A DNA stretch of 64,000 bases from Spongiibacter tropicus DSM 19543 (GCF_000420325.1 NZ_ATUS01000004.1:227645-291644); one strand, 5' to 3'; numbered from the stretch's first letter, positions 53,233 to 63,194 are shown. Program-made: numbers and translations. The notes: generated by a model from the letters alone, not told the origin.

Positions 53233-55394
53233 TGTCAGTCAGTCGCAGAAACTTTATCAAAGGCAGCGCGCTGCTTGGCGGCTCATTGGTCGTGGGCGTC
53301 TCACTCACGGGCTGTGGCCCGACGCCGCTGCCTCATGCCGCCGCAGGTGACCTGCAACCCAATGCCTTTATTCAGCTGACGCCCCAAGGCGATTTCATTA
53401 TGCAGCTGCACAAAGTGGAAATGGGGCAGGGCACGCATACCGGGCTGGCAACGCTGGTGGCGGAAGAGCTGAATATGCCGCCGGAAATGCTGCGCATTGA
53501 GCATGCGCAATTCCACCCGGATTTTATCGATCCGGATTTTTACGTCATGTTGACCGGAGGCAGCTCCTCGGTCCGCACCAGCTTTACGCCATTGCGTGAA
53601 GCGGCGGCGATGCTGTCGCAGTTGCTGCGACAGGCGGCTGCAGAACAGCAGGGCGTAGGCATCGAGCAGGTACAGTTGCGCGATGGCAGTCTGTATGTCG
53701 GCGACAAGCAAATTGCGCCCGGCAGTCTGGTTGAGATGGCTCGTCAGCTCCCGCAGCCAGAAACGCTTGAGCTGAAACCGGCGACAGAATTCCGTTTTAT
53801 TGGCAAGCAGAACACACGTCTGGATGCCCACAGCAAGTCCACTGGCACCGCAACTTTCGGCATCGATGCGCAATATCCCGGCGCACTCAGTGCTGTATTA
53901 CTGCGTTGCCCGCATTTCGGTGGCAGTCTGAAGGGGTTTGATGCCAGCGCCGCCGAGGGCAGTCCCGGCCTTGTTCAGGTTTTGGAGGTTGATGGCGCTG
54001 TCGCGGTGCTGGCTGATAACTATTGGCATGCCCGCCAGGCTGCCAACAAGATTCAGCTGGACTGGGACAAAGGCCCGCTGGCGGGTGTCAGCAGTGACGC
54101 GTTGCGCGCGCAACGCCATGAGCTGGCAAAAACCGAAGAGGGCAAGGTGGTTGAGGAGCTGGGCGAGGCCTCTGCCGCGACCGGGGAGCGTTTCGAGGTG
54201 ATATACGATGTGCCGTACCTGGCGCATGCCACGATGGAGCCCATGAATGCCTTGGCTGTGCCCACTGAGAACGGTCTGGAAATCTGGTCGGGGATGCAGG
54301 GGGTGCAGCTCGCGGTGGATGCCGTTGCGCGCGCGACCGGGCTGGAAAAATCGCAAATTCAGGTGCACAACCATTTTCTGGGCGGCGGCTTTGGTCGGCG
54401 GATTCAGAACGACTATGTGGTGGAGGCCGCACGAATTGCCCAGCTCAGTGGCAAGCCCGTGCGTCTGATCTGGAGCCGTGAAGACGATACGCGGCACGAC
54501 TATTACCGCCCGAATTCCTCGGCGCTGATGGCGGCGACGGTTGATGGTGATACCGTCAGCAGCCTGCAGATAAAGGCCGTTGCGCCGAGCATTTTCGGGC
54601 AGTTTCTGCCGCTGATGACTCGCAGTCTGTTGCCTGCGTGGCTTCCCGGTGGCGTGCACGAAACCATCGGCGATATGGCGGCAGGCTCTGACCCGGCGGC
54701 TACCGAGGGCCTGATTCACTCGCCCTATCAATTTCCCTATAAGCGCAGCAATTATGTGATGCAGGAGCTTACGGCTCCGTTGGGGTACTGGCGCTCGGTA
54801 GGGCACTCTCAAAATGCCTTCTTCATCGAAGGCTTTATCGACGAACTGGCGCACCGCACAGGCCGCAATCCCCTGGATTTCCGTTTGGCAAACATGGACA
54901 AGGCGTCCCGCCACTACCGTGTTCTCAGTGAAGTCGCTAAGCGCGCTGACTGGGGCAATCCGCCCGCGGGTCAATTCCAGGGATTGGCGGTGCATGAGTC
55001 CTTTGGCTCAGTGGTTGCCGAGGTCGTCACGGTCTCGGTGGACGGAGGTCAACTCAAGGTTCACAAGGTTGTCTGTGCAGTGGACTGCGGCATGGTGGTG
55101 AATCCCGAGATCGTCGTGGCGCAAATGGAAAGTGGCATTATTTTCGGTCTGACCGCGGCGCTTAAAGGCGAAATTACCCTGCAGGATGGCGCTGTTCAGC
55201 AAAGCAACTTCCACGATTACGGCATGCTTAGGATGCCCGAAACGCCCGAGATCGAGGTCCACTTGCTGGCCAGTACCAATCCGCCCAGCGGCGTCGGTGA
55301 GCCGGGTACACCGCCCATCGCACCGGCACTGGCTAATGCAATTTTTGCGGCTACCGGCCAGCGTCTGCGTCAGCTCCCGCTGCGCTTGAGCTGA
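53232..55394 (+). CDS. Molybdopterin-binding large subunit of a molybdenum hydroxylase (IorB type)
   Basis: 720 residues, ATG at 53232 overlapping the small-subunit stop, with GGGGAGG upstream. N-terminus [26 protein letters not shown] is a Tat-like twin-arginine signal, so the complex is likely exported or membrane-attached. Mo-cofactor loops: [22 protein letters not shown], and the catalytic Glu in [14 protein letters not shown] near the end. No separate FAD subunit, as in isoquinoline 1-oxidoreductase. Substrate could be an N-heterocycle or aldehyde. Neither gene has a clear IclR-type site. Confidence 0.92.
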   Translation: MSVSRRNFIKGSALLGGSLVVGVSLTGCGPTPLPHAAAGDLQPNAFIQLTPQGDFIMQLHKVEMGQGTHTGLATLVAEELNMPPEMLRIEHAQFHPDFIDPDFYVMLTGGSSSVRTSFTPLREAAAMLSQLLRQAAAEQQGVGIEQVQLRDGSLYVGDKQIAPGSLVEMARQLPQPETLELKPATEFRFIGKQNTRLDAHSKSTGTATFGIDAQYPGALSAVLLRCPHFGGSLKGFDASAAEGSPGLVQVLEVDGAVAVLADNYWHARQAANKIQLDWDKGPLAGVSSDALRAQRHELAKTEEGKVVEELGEASAATGERFEVIYDVPYLAHATMEPMNALAVPTENGLEIWSGMQGVQLAVDAVARATGLEKSQIQVHNHFLGGGFGRRIQNDYVVEAARIAQLSGKPVRLIWSREDDTRHDYYRPNSSALMAATVDGDTVSSLQIKAVAPSIFGQFLPLMTRSLLPAWLPGGVHETIGDMAAGSDPAATEGLIHSPYQFPYKRSNYVMQELTAPLGYWRSVGHSQNAFFIEGFIDELAHRTGRNPLDFRLANMDKASRHYRVLSEVAKRADWGNPPAGQFQGLAVHESFGSVVAEVVTVSVDGGQLKVHKVVCAVDCGMVVNPEIVVAQMESGIIFGLTAALKGEITLQDGAVQQSNFHDYGMLRMPETPEIEVHLLASTNPPSGVGEPGTPPIAPALANAIFAATGQRLRQLPLRLS

Positions 55395-55402
55395 GAAAAG
55401 CT

Positions 55403-55442
55403 GCTATGCTCCATCGCTGTTATGCACAGTGGTGGAGCATAG
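55403..55442. repeat. Inverted repeat between the Mo-hydroxylase and MBL genes
   Basis: CTATGCTCCA (55404-55413) and TGGAGCATAG (55433-55442) are perfect inverted arms around 19 bases; further outside AGCTG and CAGCT extend the match with one small bulge. No T-run follows, so it is more likely an operator or RNA structure than a terminator. Confidence 0.6.
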
Positions 55443-55500
55443 TCAGCTACTGTGTCTGTTGATCTTCCAATAATAATGCGGCAGCGGTGGGCCGTAGCCT

Positions 55501-56607
55501 ATGACTCAAGCATCCACACAAGACCCGATTCGTTACCCCTTTGCCAACGCGCCTGAAAAAGGCGAGTGGATTGCCGTTGCACCCGGTGTGTACTGGTTGC
55601 AGATGGCGCTGCCCATGGCCTTGGATCACATCAACCTCTATGTCCTCGAAGACGATAACGGCTGGTATATCGTCGATACGGGCATGAAATGGGGAGATAC
55701 TCAGGAGCGCTGGCGGCTGCTGTTTGACAATCAGATGGCTGGCAAGCCCTTGCTCGGGGTCATTTGTACCCATATGCATCCCGATCACATCGGGCAGGCG
55801 GGCTGGCTGTGCCGGGAGTTCCGGGTGTCGCTGTATATGAGCTTTGGCGAGTATGTGAGCTCGAGAATGTTCAGCAGCATGGGCGAAGGTGATCTCGAGT
55901 GGACCACGGCCCAGTATTTTCAGCGCTCGGGCATCCCGTCTGAAGCCATTGAAAAAATGCGCGCCAAATTCAAAGGTTTTGGCAATATCGTTGAGCCCAT
56001 GCCCAAAGCCTATCAGCGTCTGAAAGACGGGCAAGTGCTCAATATTGGCGGGCGGCGCTGGCAGGTGATGACCGGCAGCGGGCATTCGCCTGAACATGTC
56101 AGCCTGTTTTGCGCCGATGACAAGCTGCTGTTGTCCGGTGACCAGATTATTCCCCGTATTACCTCGAACGTCAGCGTGATGCCCGCTGAGCCGGACGCCA
56201 ACCCTCTGGCGGACTGGTTCGCTGCGCTCAGCCGCTTCCGCGAGGCACTGCCCGCCGATACCCTGGTAATGCCTGCCCACAATGCGCCGTTCTATGGCGT
56301 GCACTACCGGCTGGAGTATCTGGTCGATCACCACAAAGGGCATTTGGCCGCTGTGGAAAAGGCCTGTGAAACCCCGAAAACGGCCGTGGAGCTGTTCAGT
56401 GTGCTGTTTGCCCGGGAAATTGAAATGAACCAGTTGACGCTGGCACTGGGTGAGTCGGTGGCCCACTTGCACTACCTGTATTATCAGGGGCGCTTGAAGC
56501 GCGAGCTGGACGAGCAGGGCGCCTATCGCTATAGCAGCCTCGACCCCGACGGCAGCCCCTATGCGCGCTGTCCCCATGAGCCCGATGACGGCCCGCTGGA
56601 GGTTTGA
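55501..56607 (+). CDS. Metallo-beta-lactamase-fold hydrolase (glyoxalase II-like)
   Basis: 368 residues, no signal peptide. Metal motif THMHPDHIGQAGW (about 84-96), then GSGHSPEHVSLF, SGDQIIPRI and a final MPAHNAPFYGVH, giving all ligands of a dinuclear site. The C-terminal 90 residues (KTAVELFSVLF... LHYLYYQGRL) form a helical extension like those of LACTB2-type hydrolases. Substrate probably a thioester or lactone. Followed after 2 bp by the HIT gene. Confidence 0.85.
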   Translation: MTQASTQDPIRYPFANAPEKGEWIAVAPGVYWLQMALPMALDHINLYVLEDDNGWYIVDTGMKWGDTQERWRLLFDNQMAGKPLLGVICTHMHPDHIGQAGWLCREFRVSLYMSFGEYVSSRMFSSMGEGDLEWTTAQYFQRSGIPSEAIEKMRAKFKGFGNIVEPMPKAYQRLKDGQVLNIGGRRWQVMTGSGHSPEHVSLFCADDKLLLSGDQIIPRITSNVSVMPAEPDANPLADWFAALSRFREALPADTLVMPAHNAPFYGVHYRLEYLVDHHKGHLAAVEKACETPKTAVELFSVLFAREIEMNQLTLALGESVAHLHYLYYQGRLKRELDEQGAYRYSSLDPDGSPYARCPHEPDDGPLEV

Positions 56608-56609
56608 CG

Positions 56610-57029
56610 ATGTCGGACTGTGTTTTTTGTCGGATCATCGCGGGCGAGCTGCCCTGTCATGAAATTTATCGAGATGAGTCGCTGATTTGCTTTCTCGACA
56701 TTGCCCCGGCATCACCGGGCCATACTTTGATTGTCCCACTGGCCCATCACGACGACATTTTCAGTATGAGCGAGCAGGCGCTGGCCGCCGTTGCTGAATT
56801 TTCCCGCCGCTTTGCTCCGCTGCTGAAACAGCACTGCGATGCTGACGGCATGGGGGTGTATCAGTTTAACGGCGCCGAAGCGGGCCAGACCGTTTTTCAC
56901 TATCACATGCATCTGGTGCCTGCCTACGCGGGGCGGCCCGCCAAGGCTCACGGCCGGGAACCGGGTAAGCCAGAGGAACTGGCGGAACTTGCCGGTGAAT
57001 TGCGCGAAGCCCTGAAAAACGCCCTGTGA
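56610..57029 (+). CDS. HIT-family nucleotide-binding hydrolase
   Basis: 139 residues. Zinc-type CVFC at the start and the histidine triad HYHMHLVP (about 95-102) define a HIT hydrolase of the HinT/Fhit-like group, which splits nucleotide phosphoramidates or dinucleotides. ATG at 56610 with GGAGG seven bases upstream; the two codons before it are in frame (TTG ACG) but lack a signal. In an operon with the MBL enzyme; role in the pathway not evident. Confidence 0.9.
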   Translation: MSDCVFCRIIAGELPCHEIYRDESLICFLDIAPASPGHTLIVPLAHHDDIFSMSEQALAAVAEFSRRFAPLLKQHCDADGMGVYQFNGAEAGQTVFHYHMHLVPAYAGRPAKAHGREPGKPEELAELAGELREALKNAL

Positions 57030-57128
57030 TTTGACCGATTTTGTCCATGCGCTGGCGTCTAATGCTATTGAGGCATCACTGGCTTGCCCCGAGAATGTGC
57101 CCACACAACGAAAACAAGGAGCCATGCC

Positions 57129-57998
57129 ATGCCAATGCCCAGTGACATCAAGGTCGTTGATCTGATGCTGAGTGTGCCCGGCGAAGATAACAGCCAGTGG
57201 TACGAGTTCATGAAGCCGCTGCTGATGGACGAAGAGAGCCGCACCATGTTCAAAATGCCGGCTCAGTACATGTTCAAAGACATTCCCGATACCGGCAAAA
57301 AAGAAGATTACGTTGCTTACACCGTCGAGCAGATGGACAAGCACAATATTCAAATTGCCATGCTGGGCATCGACGATCACAACGAAGTGGCGAAAGAAGC
57401 TCTGCGCCGCCACCCGGATCGTTTCATTTGCAGCTACGAAGCCAACCCCAACAATGGCATGGAAGAAGTGCGCAAGATCGTGCGCCTGCACGAGGAATAC
57501 GGCATCAAGGCGGTGACCGGCTTTGCATCGGGCCTGTGCCCCCAGGTGCCCTACAACGACAAACGCTGGTACCCGATCTACGCCAAGCTGGTGGAGCTGG
57601 ATATTCCGTTCTGCCCCTGTGTCGGCGTTCCCGGTCCGCGTCTGCCGATGGCACCGCAGAAAGTCGAGCTGCTGGATGAAATCTGCTGGTTCTTCCCCGA
57701 GTTGAAAGTGGTAATGCGCCACGGCGCCGAGCCCTGGGAAAAACTGGCCTGGAAGCTGATGCTCAAGTACCCCAACCTGTATTACATGACCAGCGCCTTT
57801 GCGCCTAAGCACTACCCACAGGAAATCGTCAATTTCGCCAACAGCCGCGGTGCGGACAAGGTGATGTACGCTGGCTACTTCCCCATGGGCCTGTCGCTGG
57901 ACCGCATCTTTAAAGACATGCCCAACGTGCCCTTTAAAGACGAGGTATGGCCGAAGTTCCTCAGCGAAAATGCGCGCCGCGTGTTCAAGCTGGATTGA
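57129..57998 (+). CDS. Amidohydrolase-2-like protein lacking the N-terminal HxH motif
   Basis: 289 residues from the ATG at 57129 (AAGGAG upstream). TIM-barrel of the amidohydrolase-2/ACMSD-like family: DIKVVDLMLSVPGEDNSQWYEF at the start where most members have a metal-binding HxH, then PAQYMFKDIP, MLGIDDHNEVAKEALRRHPDRF, VRLHEEYGIKAVTGF and VVMRHGAEPWE with the late His, ending YFPMGLSLDRIF ... ARRVFKLD. Loss of HxH suggests a non-hydrolytic or metal-free role, or a divergent metal site. Followed by a terminator. Confidence 0.8.
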   Translation: MPMPSDIKVVDLMLSVPGEDNSQWYEFMKPLLMDEESRTMFKMPAQYMFKDIPDTGKKEDYVAYTVEQMDKHNIQIAMLGIDDHNEVAKEALRRHPDRFICSYEANPNNGMEEVRKIVRLHEEYGIKAVTGFASGLCPQVPYNDKRWYPIYAKLVELDIPFCPCVGVPGPRLPMAPQKVELLDEICWFFPELKVVMRHGAEPWEKLAWKLMLKYPNLYYMTSAFAPKHYPQEIVNFANSRGADKVMYAGYFPMGLSLDRIFKDMPNVPFKDEVWPKFLSENARRVFKLD

Positions 57999-58024
57999 TC
58001 TCACCCCGATGGGTCATGCAGGAC

Positions 58025-58053
58025 AAAACGGCAGTCACTAGACTGCCGTTTTT
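58025..58053 (+). terminator. Intrinsic terminator after the amidohydrolase-2-like gene
   Basis: AAAACGGCAGTC-ACTA-GACTGCCGTTTTT, perfect stem with T-run. Confidence 0.92.
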
Positions 58054-58114
58054 GTTTCTGCGCTTTCTGTTTTGCCCAGGCGGCACATAACAACAATAAA
58101 CGAGGAAAACCACC

Positions 58115-58558
58115 ATGACGCTCAGCCTTCAGGAAATGTCCGACCGTTTTGAAATTCAGGACATGCTTTATCACTACGCCGATATTATCGATCGTCAGGC
58201 GGCCGATGAGCTTCGCGATGTATTCACCGATGACGCGGCGGTGGACTACAGTGCCTTTGGCGGTGTGGTCGGAGATCTCGAGACCACGATTGCCTTTCTC
58301 AAAGAGGCGCTGCCGGCCTTCAGCAACACCCAGCATCTGAATGCCAATGTTCAGATTCGTGTGGATGGCGACCGCGCCACCGGGCGGGTGATGTGCTTCA
58401 ACCCGATGGAAATGCCCATTGGCGATGAAAAACAGGTGTTCATGCTCGGCCTGTGGTACGTCGACGAGTACCGCCGCACGGAGCAGGGCTGGCGGATTGC
58501 CAGCCGCTGTGAGGAAAAAAGCTGGGTGTTCAACGTTCCAGACTTTATGGCGCTGTAA
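58115..58558 (+). CDS. SnoaL/NTF2-like protein
   Basis: 147 residues of the SnoaL-like cone fold, with the usual opening EMSDRFEIQDMLYHYADIIDRQAADELRDVFTDDAAVDYSAFGG and ending WRIASRCEEKSWVFN. Relatives act as small isomerases, dehydratases or ring-hydroxylating dioxygenase beta-like subunits. It has no signal peptide. Convergent with the antiporter gene (5 bp gap). It stands alone after a terminator, so its link to the catabolic cluster is by proximity only. Confidence 0.82.
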   Translation: MTLSLQEMSDRFEIQDMLYHYADIIDRQAADELRDVFTDDAAVDYSAFGGVVGDLETTIAFLKEALPAFSNTQHLNANVQIRVDGDRATGRVMCFNPMEMPIGDEKQVFMLGLWYVDEYRRTEQGWRIASRCEEKSWVFNVPDFMAL

Positions 58559-58563
58559 GCCCG

Positions 58564-60408
58564 TCAGCCCGGCAGTTCTGTCGGGCCAATCTCGGCGGCT
58601 GAGCTGGGCTTATCAGCTTTAGCCGGTTTGCTTTTTGCCTCTGCCGGCACAAAGCTCACCACGACATCGCCCCGTTGCAGATGCCGGGTGCCTTTGCTCA
58701 TCCATTCCAGCTTGCCGTTTTCGGGAATCAGCGCCAGCTGCACGGCGTTGTCTGGCAAGCTTTCCAGAAAAGCGGCTTCGGAAAAACTGTCGGTGATGCT
58801 GGTTTTGCGAAAGCCCCAGCCGCGAATCAGTCGTGTCCACATTTCGGCGTAGGAAACCGGCTGCGAGAACGCGGTGATACCGCGTCGGGTCTCCGGTACC
58901 TGGTGTTTCTCGCGATCGCTGCCGGCGTCATGGGGCTGGAATACCCGATGGCGGCCAATATGCGGGGCGTAGTGATTGCAGACCATGGAGTTGTAGTGGT
59001 TGTTGCCCGTGGCGGCTAACACGGTGTAGATGTTATCAAGGGCCATGGCTTCCTCAGCCATGTCGGAGAGCACTTCGCCAAACCAGGTTTCAATCCCTTG
59101 CTGACGTGCGGTTTGCAGGCGCGCCCACTCGCTGTCGGCGATAATCACGTCCTGTTTGAGGTTCTTCAGCACCAGCGCCAGTTCAATGGCCCAGGGCGAC
59201 GCCCCGACAATTAATACACGTCCCTTGCCGGGGGAGCCCAGTTTCAGCATCCGGGTCAATGGGCCGAGAGAAAAGCCGTGGGCCAGCACCGTCACGAAAA
59301 TCAGCATGAAGACCGCAGGCACAAGATATTTGGCATCCTCAAAACCCGCCTCGATCAGCGCCGGGGCGAAGGCCCCTGCAGAGGCAGCCGCCACCACGCC
59401 GCGCGGGGCGATCCAGCCAATTAACAGGCGATCGCGCCAGTCGCAGCCAGCGCCAATAGTGGCCAGATACACCGCCGCCGGGCGCACAATAAACAAAAAT
59501 GCGGCAACCATCAGGATCAGCGGCATATGAATGGCGCGCAAGGTGTCGAGGGTGAGTGAGGCGGTCAGCACCACAAACAGAAAGGACACCAGAATCAGCG
59601 TCAGGTATTCCTTGAAACGGCGCATCTCCTCAAGGCTGCGAAGGCGCATATTGCCCATCACAATGCCCATCAGGGTGGTCGCGAGCAGGCCGGATTCGTG
59701 CTGCACGAGGTCAGCCAGCGCATACACCGCCAACACTGACGCGATAATTGAGGGGGCTTTAAGGTATTCGGGAATCCAGCCTTGCCGGAAACACTGCGCC
59801 AATGCCCAGGCCATACCGCCGCCCAATGCAAATGACACCGAGACGGCCAACGCCAGACTCGTCAGTACATGGCCCATGGCCGGACCTTCACCGGAGTAGA
59901 GCAGATACTGGTAGACCAGCACTGCCAGTAATACGCCGATGGGGTCGTTGATAATGCCTTCCCATTTCAGGTACGACGCCGTGCGGCGATTCAGCTTGGC
60001 ATGTTTCAGCAAGGGCATGATGACCGTGGGGCCGGTAACGACCAGGATCGCGCCGAGCAGGGCGGAAACCCCCCAGCTGATTTGCCCGACGAAATGGGCA
60101 ACGGCAGTGCCGATACCCCAGGCCAGAATCACGCCGACAGAGGTCAGTCGGCGGGTGACTTTGGCGGTTTCCCGCAATTCATGGAACTGGAGGTTGAGTC
60201 CGCCCTCAAACAGGATGATTGCCACAAACAGGGACGTGACGGCTTGTAATCCTGCCCCGAAATCCTGTTGTGGAGAAATCCATCCGGTCAGTGGTCCGAC
60301 CAGTAGACCGGCAGCGGCGAGCAACACAATGGCTGGCAGCCGAAACCGCCAAGCCAGCCACTGGCAGCCGATACCTAAAACAAGAATACTGACCAACGCA
60401 TGGGTCAT
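58564..60408 (-). CDS. CPA1/NhaP-type Na+/H+ antiporter with TrkA-like C-terminal domain
   Basis: About 614 residues. N-terminal half with about 12 membrane helices (ILVLGIGCQWLAWRFRLPAIVLLAAAGLLVGP ... the conserved GPTVIMPLLKHAKLNR and NDPIGVLLAVLVYQ, with the ion-binding Asp). C-terminal half is cytoplasmic: a Rossmann RCK/TrkA-N domain (RVLIVGASPWAIELALVLKNL) and a TrkA-C-like end. ATG at 60408 chosen, since GGAG is 12 bases upstream; a GTG at 60420 is possible. Exchanges Na+ or K+ for H+; common in marine bacteria. Confidence 0.9.
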   Translation of the reverse strand: MTHALVSILVLGIGCQWLAWRFRLPAIVLLAAAGLLVGPLTGWISPQQDFGAGLQAVTSLFVAIILFEGGLNLQFHELRETAKVTRRLTSVGVILAWGIGTAVAHFVGQISWGVSALLGAILVVTGPTVIMPLLKHAKLNRRTASYLKWEGIINDPIGVLLAVLVYQYLLYSGEGPAMGHVLTSLALAVSVSFALGGGMAWALAQCFRQGWIPEYLKAPSIIASVLAVYALADLVQHESGLLATTLMGIVMGNMRLRSLEEMRRFKEYLTLILVSFLFVVLTASLTLDTLRAIHMPLILMVAAFLFIVRPAAVYLATIGAGCDWRDRLLIGWIAPRGVVAAASAGAFAPALIEAGFEDAKYLVPAVFMLIFVTVLAHGFSLGPLTRMLKLGSPGKGRVLIVGASPWAIELALVLKNLKQDVIIADSEWARLQTARQQGIETWFGEVLSDMAEEAMALDNIYTVLAATGNNHYNSMVCNHYAPHIGRHRVFQPHDAGSDREKHQVPETRRGITAFSQPVSYAEMWTRLIRGWGFRKTSITDSFSEAAFLESLPDNAVQLALIPENGKLEWMSKGTRHLQRGDVVVSFVPAEAKSKPAKADKPSSAAEIGPTELPG

Positions 60409-60539
60409 AAAACGGAACACTCCAAAACAAAAAGCGCCACCTTGTCACGACTGACAAGGGCAAGTAAAGCTGGGACGGTATTCATACTTTCGCCCCGGCA
60501 AAGCTCGTATGATGGCGCCATCGACACAGAGAGAAAAGC

Positions 60540-62177
60540 ATGAACATGCCATTGCCGCGTTTGGCAGCGGGACTGATCGTTAGCTTAAGTTTACTCAGCG
60601 CCTGCAGTATGAGCCCCAGCGAGCCACAGACCCTGTACGCAGAATCCGGACAGCCGGTGCAGTTCACAGGACGCATGCACAGCGGTTTACCTGCAGAAGG
60701 TCAGCTCAGTTTTGCTAACGGCAGCCAGTTCGAGGGCCGTTTTGATCGCGAGGGCTTCCCCGCGAAAGGGCGACTGACGCAACACTATGTCGACGCGGAG
60801 GGCGAGACGCTGACGCTTATCCTCGAGGGGCGTTTCAAGCACCGTGGCAGCAGTCAGCGTCTGGAATTCAAGGGTGATTTTCAAATCAGTGACAGCGAAG
60901 GGCGGCTGTTGGCCGAAGGACGGGAGAGTGTTTGGGGCAGCGATTATCGCTCACCGCTGTTCCGGTTGCCGCCGGCCTTGTTCGCCCTGGATGGGCAGCG
61001 CCGCTACCGCCAGTATCGCCGCGATATCAGCCCGGCCAGCGATCCTCGCCGCTTCCTGACGGTGCACCGCCCCATGTCCGGGCCGTTTATTGTGAATGCC
61101 CGCTACGAAGAGGGCTTGCCTCGGGGTGTCGCTAAAGTCTCCGCCGAATTGAGCGATGGTGCTCGCTATGTGGTTGAGCGCCAGTACTTCAATTATCAGC
61201 TGCCTAATCAGCGAAACCACTACTACTATTTTGAGCCGGGCAGTTATGAGCGCGTCAGCGTCATTGGTGAGTGCGAAGCGCCAAACATCACGGTGCCTCG
61301 CGAGTTGATCAGCGTCTACGCCTACGACTGTGACGACGGTAACTTCTACGCCTTGAGTGAGTCCATGCCAGCATCGGTGCTGAGCATTGCCGCTGAGCAG
61401 TTGGACAACAGCGGGCGTTTTCACCAGATCCGTATTCTGCATCATGGCAACACCAGCGAATTCGAGGTTGATGCCGAAGCGCTGCTGAGAGGCGAACTAC
61501 TCGCCGACGGGCTTTATACCGAGTGGCACTACGGTCAGTTACACGCCGCCTACATGGCCAGCCACGGCCAGCCAGTGGGGGTCGGTATGGCGCTGGCGCA
61601 TCACACCGAATCCGTGTTTGTCAGCCATCGACTGGAAAACAGCCAGACAGAGTTCCCGTCGACCAGTCTCATCGAAACCCTTAAAGTCAGTGCCACAGAG
61701 CGACAACAAGCCATGCATCAGGACTTTGCGCGCTTGATGGTGGGCAGCCGTCTGAGTGAACGCCGTGCCGAGCAGTTAAAGGCTGCGCTGGAGGCGCACA
61801 TCGCAGCACCGGCGCCATCGATGATGGCCGACTATCTCGGCCTGATGAGCTTGTACCAGCAATGGCAGACCGAGGCAGCGACCATGGTCGATAACTGGCC
61901 CTGGCAAAGCCGCCGAAATGCCGCGGATATCGCGCGGCTGCGCGACGCGCTGCTCGGCAAATTAGCGATGTACCGCGAACGTCAGGAGTCGTTGCTCAAC
62001 GACGCGGCGCGACAGCACTGCCTGGCGTCCGGGCAGCGTTTTGATGCCCTGCGCTGGGAGTGTCGGCTCGAGCCCGAAGCGGCGATTTTCGAGCTGTGTC
62101 AGCACACCTACGGCATCAATCGCTGCGAAGCCATGCAGACGGCCTTGCAGGCGAGTGCGGCCGGGCAGCAACCCTGA
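60540..62177 (+). CDS. Hypothetical lipoprotein with MORN-like N-terminal part
   Basis: 545 residues, not recognised as a whole. Lipoprotein signal with lipobox LLSAC (about residues 18-22). The first part has YESG-like repeats resembling MORN motifs (GQLSFANGSQFEGRFDREGFPAKGRLTQHY ... LEGRFKHRG). The middle is rich in Tyr and acidic residues (NYQLPNQRNHYYYFEPGSYERV). The C-terminal third has two Cys-containing helices (HCLASGQRFDALRWECR, FELCQHTYGINRCEAM), which may form disulfides in the periplasm. Divergent from the antiporter gene, 81 bp before rdgC. Confidence 0.7.
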   Translation: MNMPLPRLAAGLIVSLSLLSACSMSPSEPQTLYAESGQPVQFTGRMHSGLPAEGQLSFANGSQFEGRFDREGFPAKGRLTQHYVDAEGETLTLILEGRFKHRGSSQRLEFKGDFQISDSEGRLLAEGRESVWGSDYRSPLFRLPPALFALDGQRRYRQYRRDISPASDPRRFLTVHRPMSGPFIVNARYEEGLPRGVAKVSAELSDGARYVVERQYFNYQLPNQRNHYYYFEPGSYERVSVIGECEAPNITVPRELISVYAYDCDDGNFYALSESMPASVLSIAAEQLDNSGRFHQIRILHHGNTSEFEVDAEALLRGELLADGLYTEWHYGQLHAAYMASHGQPVGVGMALAHHTESVFVSHRLENSQTEFPSTSLIETLKVSATERQQAMHQDFARLMVGSRLSERRAEQLKAALEAHIAAPAPSMMADYLGLMSLYQQWQTEAATMVDNWPWQSRRNAADIARLRDALLGKLAMYRERQESLLNDAARQHCLASGQRFDALRWECRLEPEAAIFELCQHTYGINRCEAMQTALQASAAGQQP

Positions 62178-62257
62178 ATTCTCTCTGGCCTTGCCGACAA
62201 AACCCTCTACAATGAGCGGCTTTTTCGCCAAGGCCTGTCACTGGATACCGAATTATT

Positions 62258-63187
62258 ATGTGGTTTAAAAACCTGCTTGTTTACCGTTTTACCCGTCCTT
62301 TCACCACAGAACTTGATGCATTGGAAGAGCAACTCACCACCGCCGCCTTCACGCCATGCAGCGGCACACAGCCCAGCAGCATCGGCTGGAGCAAGCCCCT
62401 TGGCGATGCCGGCGAGCTGTATCACCACGCCACGGATGGCTGCATCATGCTCTGTTTGAAACAGCAGGAAAAAGTGCTGCCCTCAGCGGTGATCAACGAA
62501 TTTCTGGACGACAAGGTTCGCGAAATCGAAGCCAATGACGGCCGCAAGCCCGGCCGCAAAGAGCGCAGTGAGCTGAAGGAAGAAATCACCTTTGAACTGC
62601 TGCCCAAAGCGTTCGCTCGTTCGCGTCGTCTGTACGCCTATATCGACACCCGCAGCGGTCTGCTGATGGTCGACAGCGCCTCACACAACCGTGCCGAAGC
62701 ACTGTTGAACCTGTTGCGCGAAACGCTTGGCAGCCTGCCGGTCATTCCTCTCAAGGCCAAAAACACCGCTCAACACATTCTTACCGAATGGGTGCGCAGT
62801 GGCAGCCCGGCGGGCTTTGCGGTTGGAGGCGAGTGTGAGTTGCGCGATCGCGCTGATGAGAGTGCCGTGATTCGTGCCAAGAATCAGGACCTGTCGTCAG
62901 CACAAATCCAAAGCCACCTCGACTCCGGCATGTTTGTCAGCAAACTCGCCGTGAGCTGGCAGGAGAGCATTGATTTTGTTGTCGACGATCAGCTCAGCTT
63001 CAAGCGCCTGAGCTTTACCGATTTGGTTCAAGAGAAAGCCGACGACGTGCACACCGATACCATGGCGGAACAGTTCGATGCTGACTTCAGCATTATGGCC
63101 GGGGAGTTTGCCAAGTTTGTTCCGGCGGTACTGGAAGCATTTGGCGGCGAAGAGCAGGGCGAGGCAGAAGCGCAGCCCGCAGGCTGA
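62258..63187 (+). CDS. rdgC: Recombination-associated protein RdgC
   Basis: 309 residues, family length (about 303). Begins MWFKNLLVYRFTRPF with YHHATDGCIMLCLKQQEKVLPSAVINEFLDDKV and GRKPGRKERSELKEEITFELLPKAFARS, all hallmark segments of RdgC, a ring-shaped DNA-binding nucleoid protein that modulates RecA. Found almost only in Beta- and Gammaproteobacteria, so it is one of the best taxonomic hints in the window. The hairpin at 63195 follows. Confidence 0.97.
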   Translation: MWFKNLLVYRFTRPFTTELDALEEQLTTAAFTPCSGTQPSSIGWSKPLGDAGELYHHATDGCIMLCLKQQEKVLPSAVINEFLDDKVREIEANDGRKPGRKERSELKEEITFELLPKAFARSRRLYAYIDTRSGLLMVDSASHNRAEALLNLLRETLGSLPVIPLKAKNTAQHILTEWVRSGSPAGFAVGGECELRDRADESAVIRAKNQDLSSAQIQSHLDSGMFVSKLAVSWQESIDFVVDDQLSFKRLSFTDLVQEKADDVHTDTMAEQFDADFSIMAGEFAKFVPAVLEAFGGEEQGEAEAQPAG

Positions 63188-63194
63188 GAGAACC

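Noticed and set aside
53898..54995. 365-codon open frame opposite the Mo-hydroxylase large subunit
   Set aside because: Antisense shadow; the sense strand has full cofactor motifs.
56712..58004. 430-codon open frame opposite the HIT and amidohydrolase-2-like genes
   Set aside because: It spans two sense genes and their terminator-free gap, with His/Val-rich sequence and no start signal.
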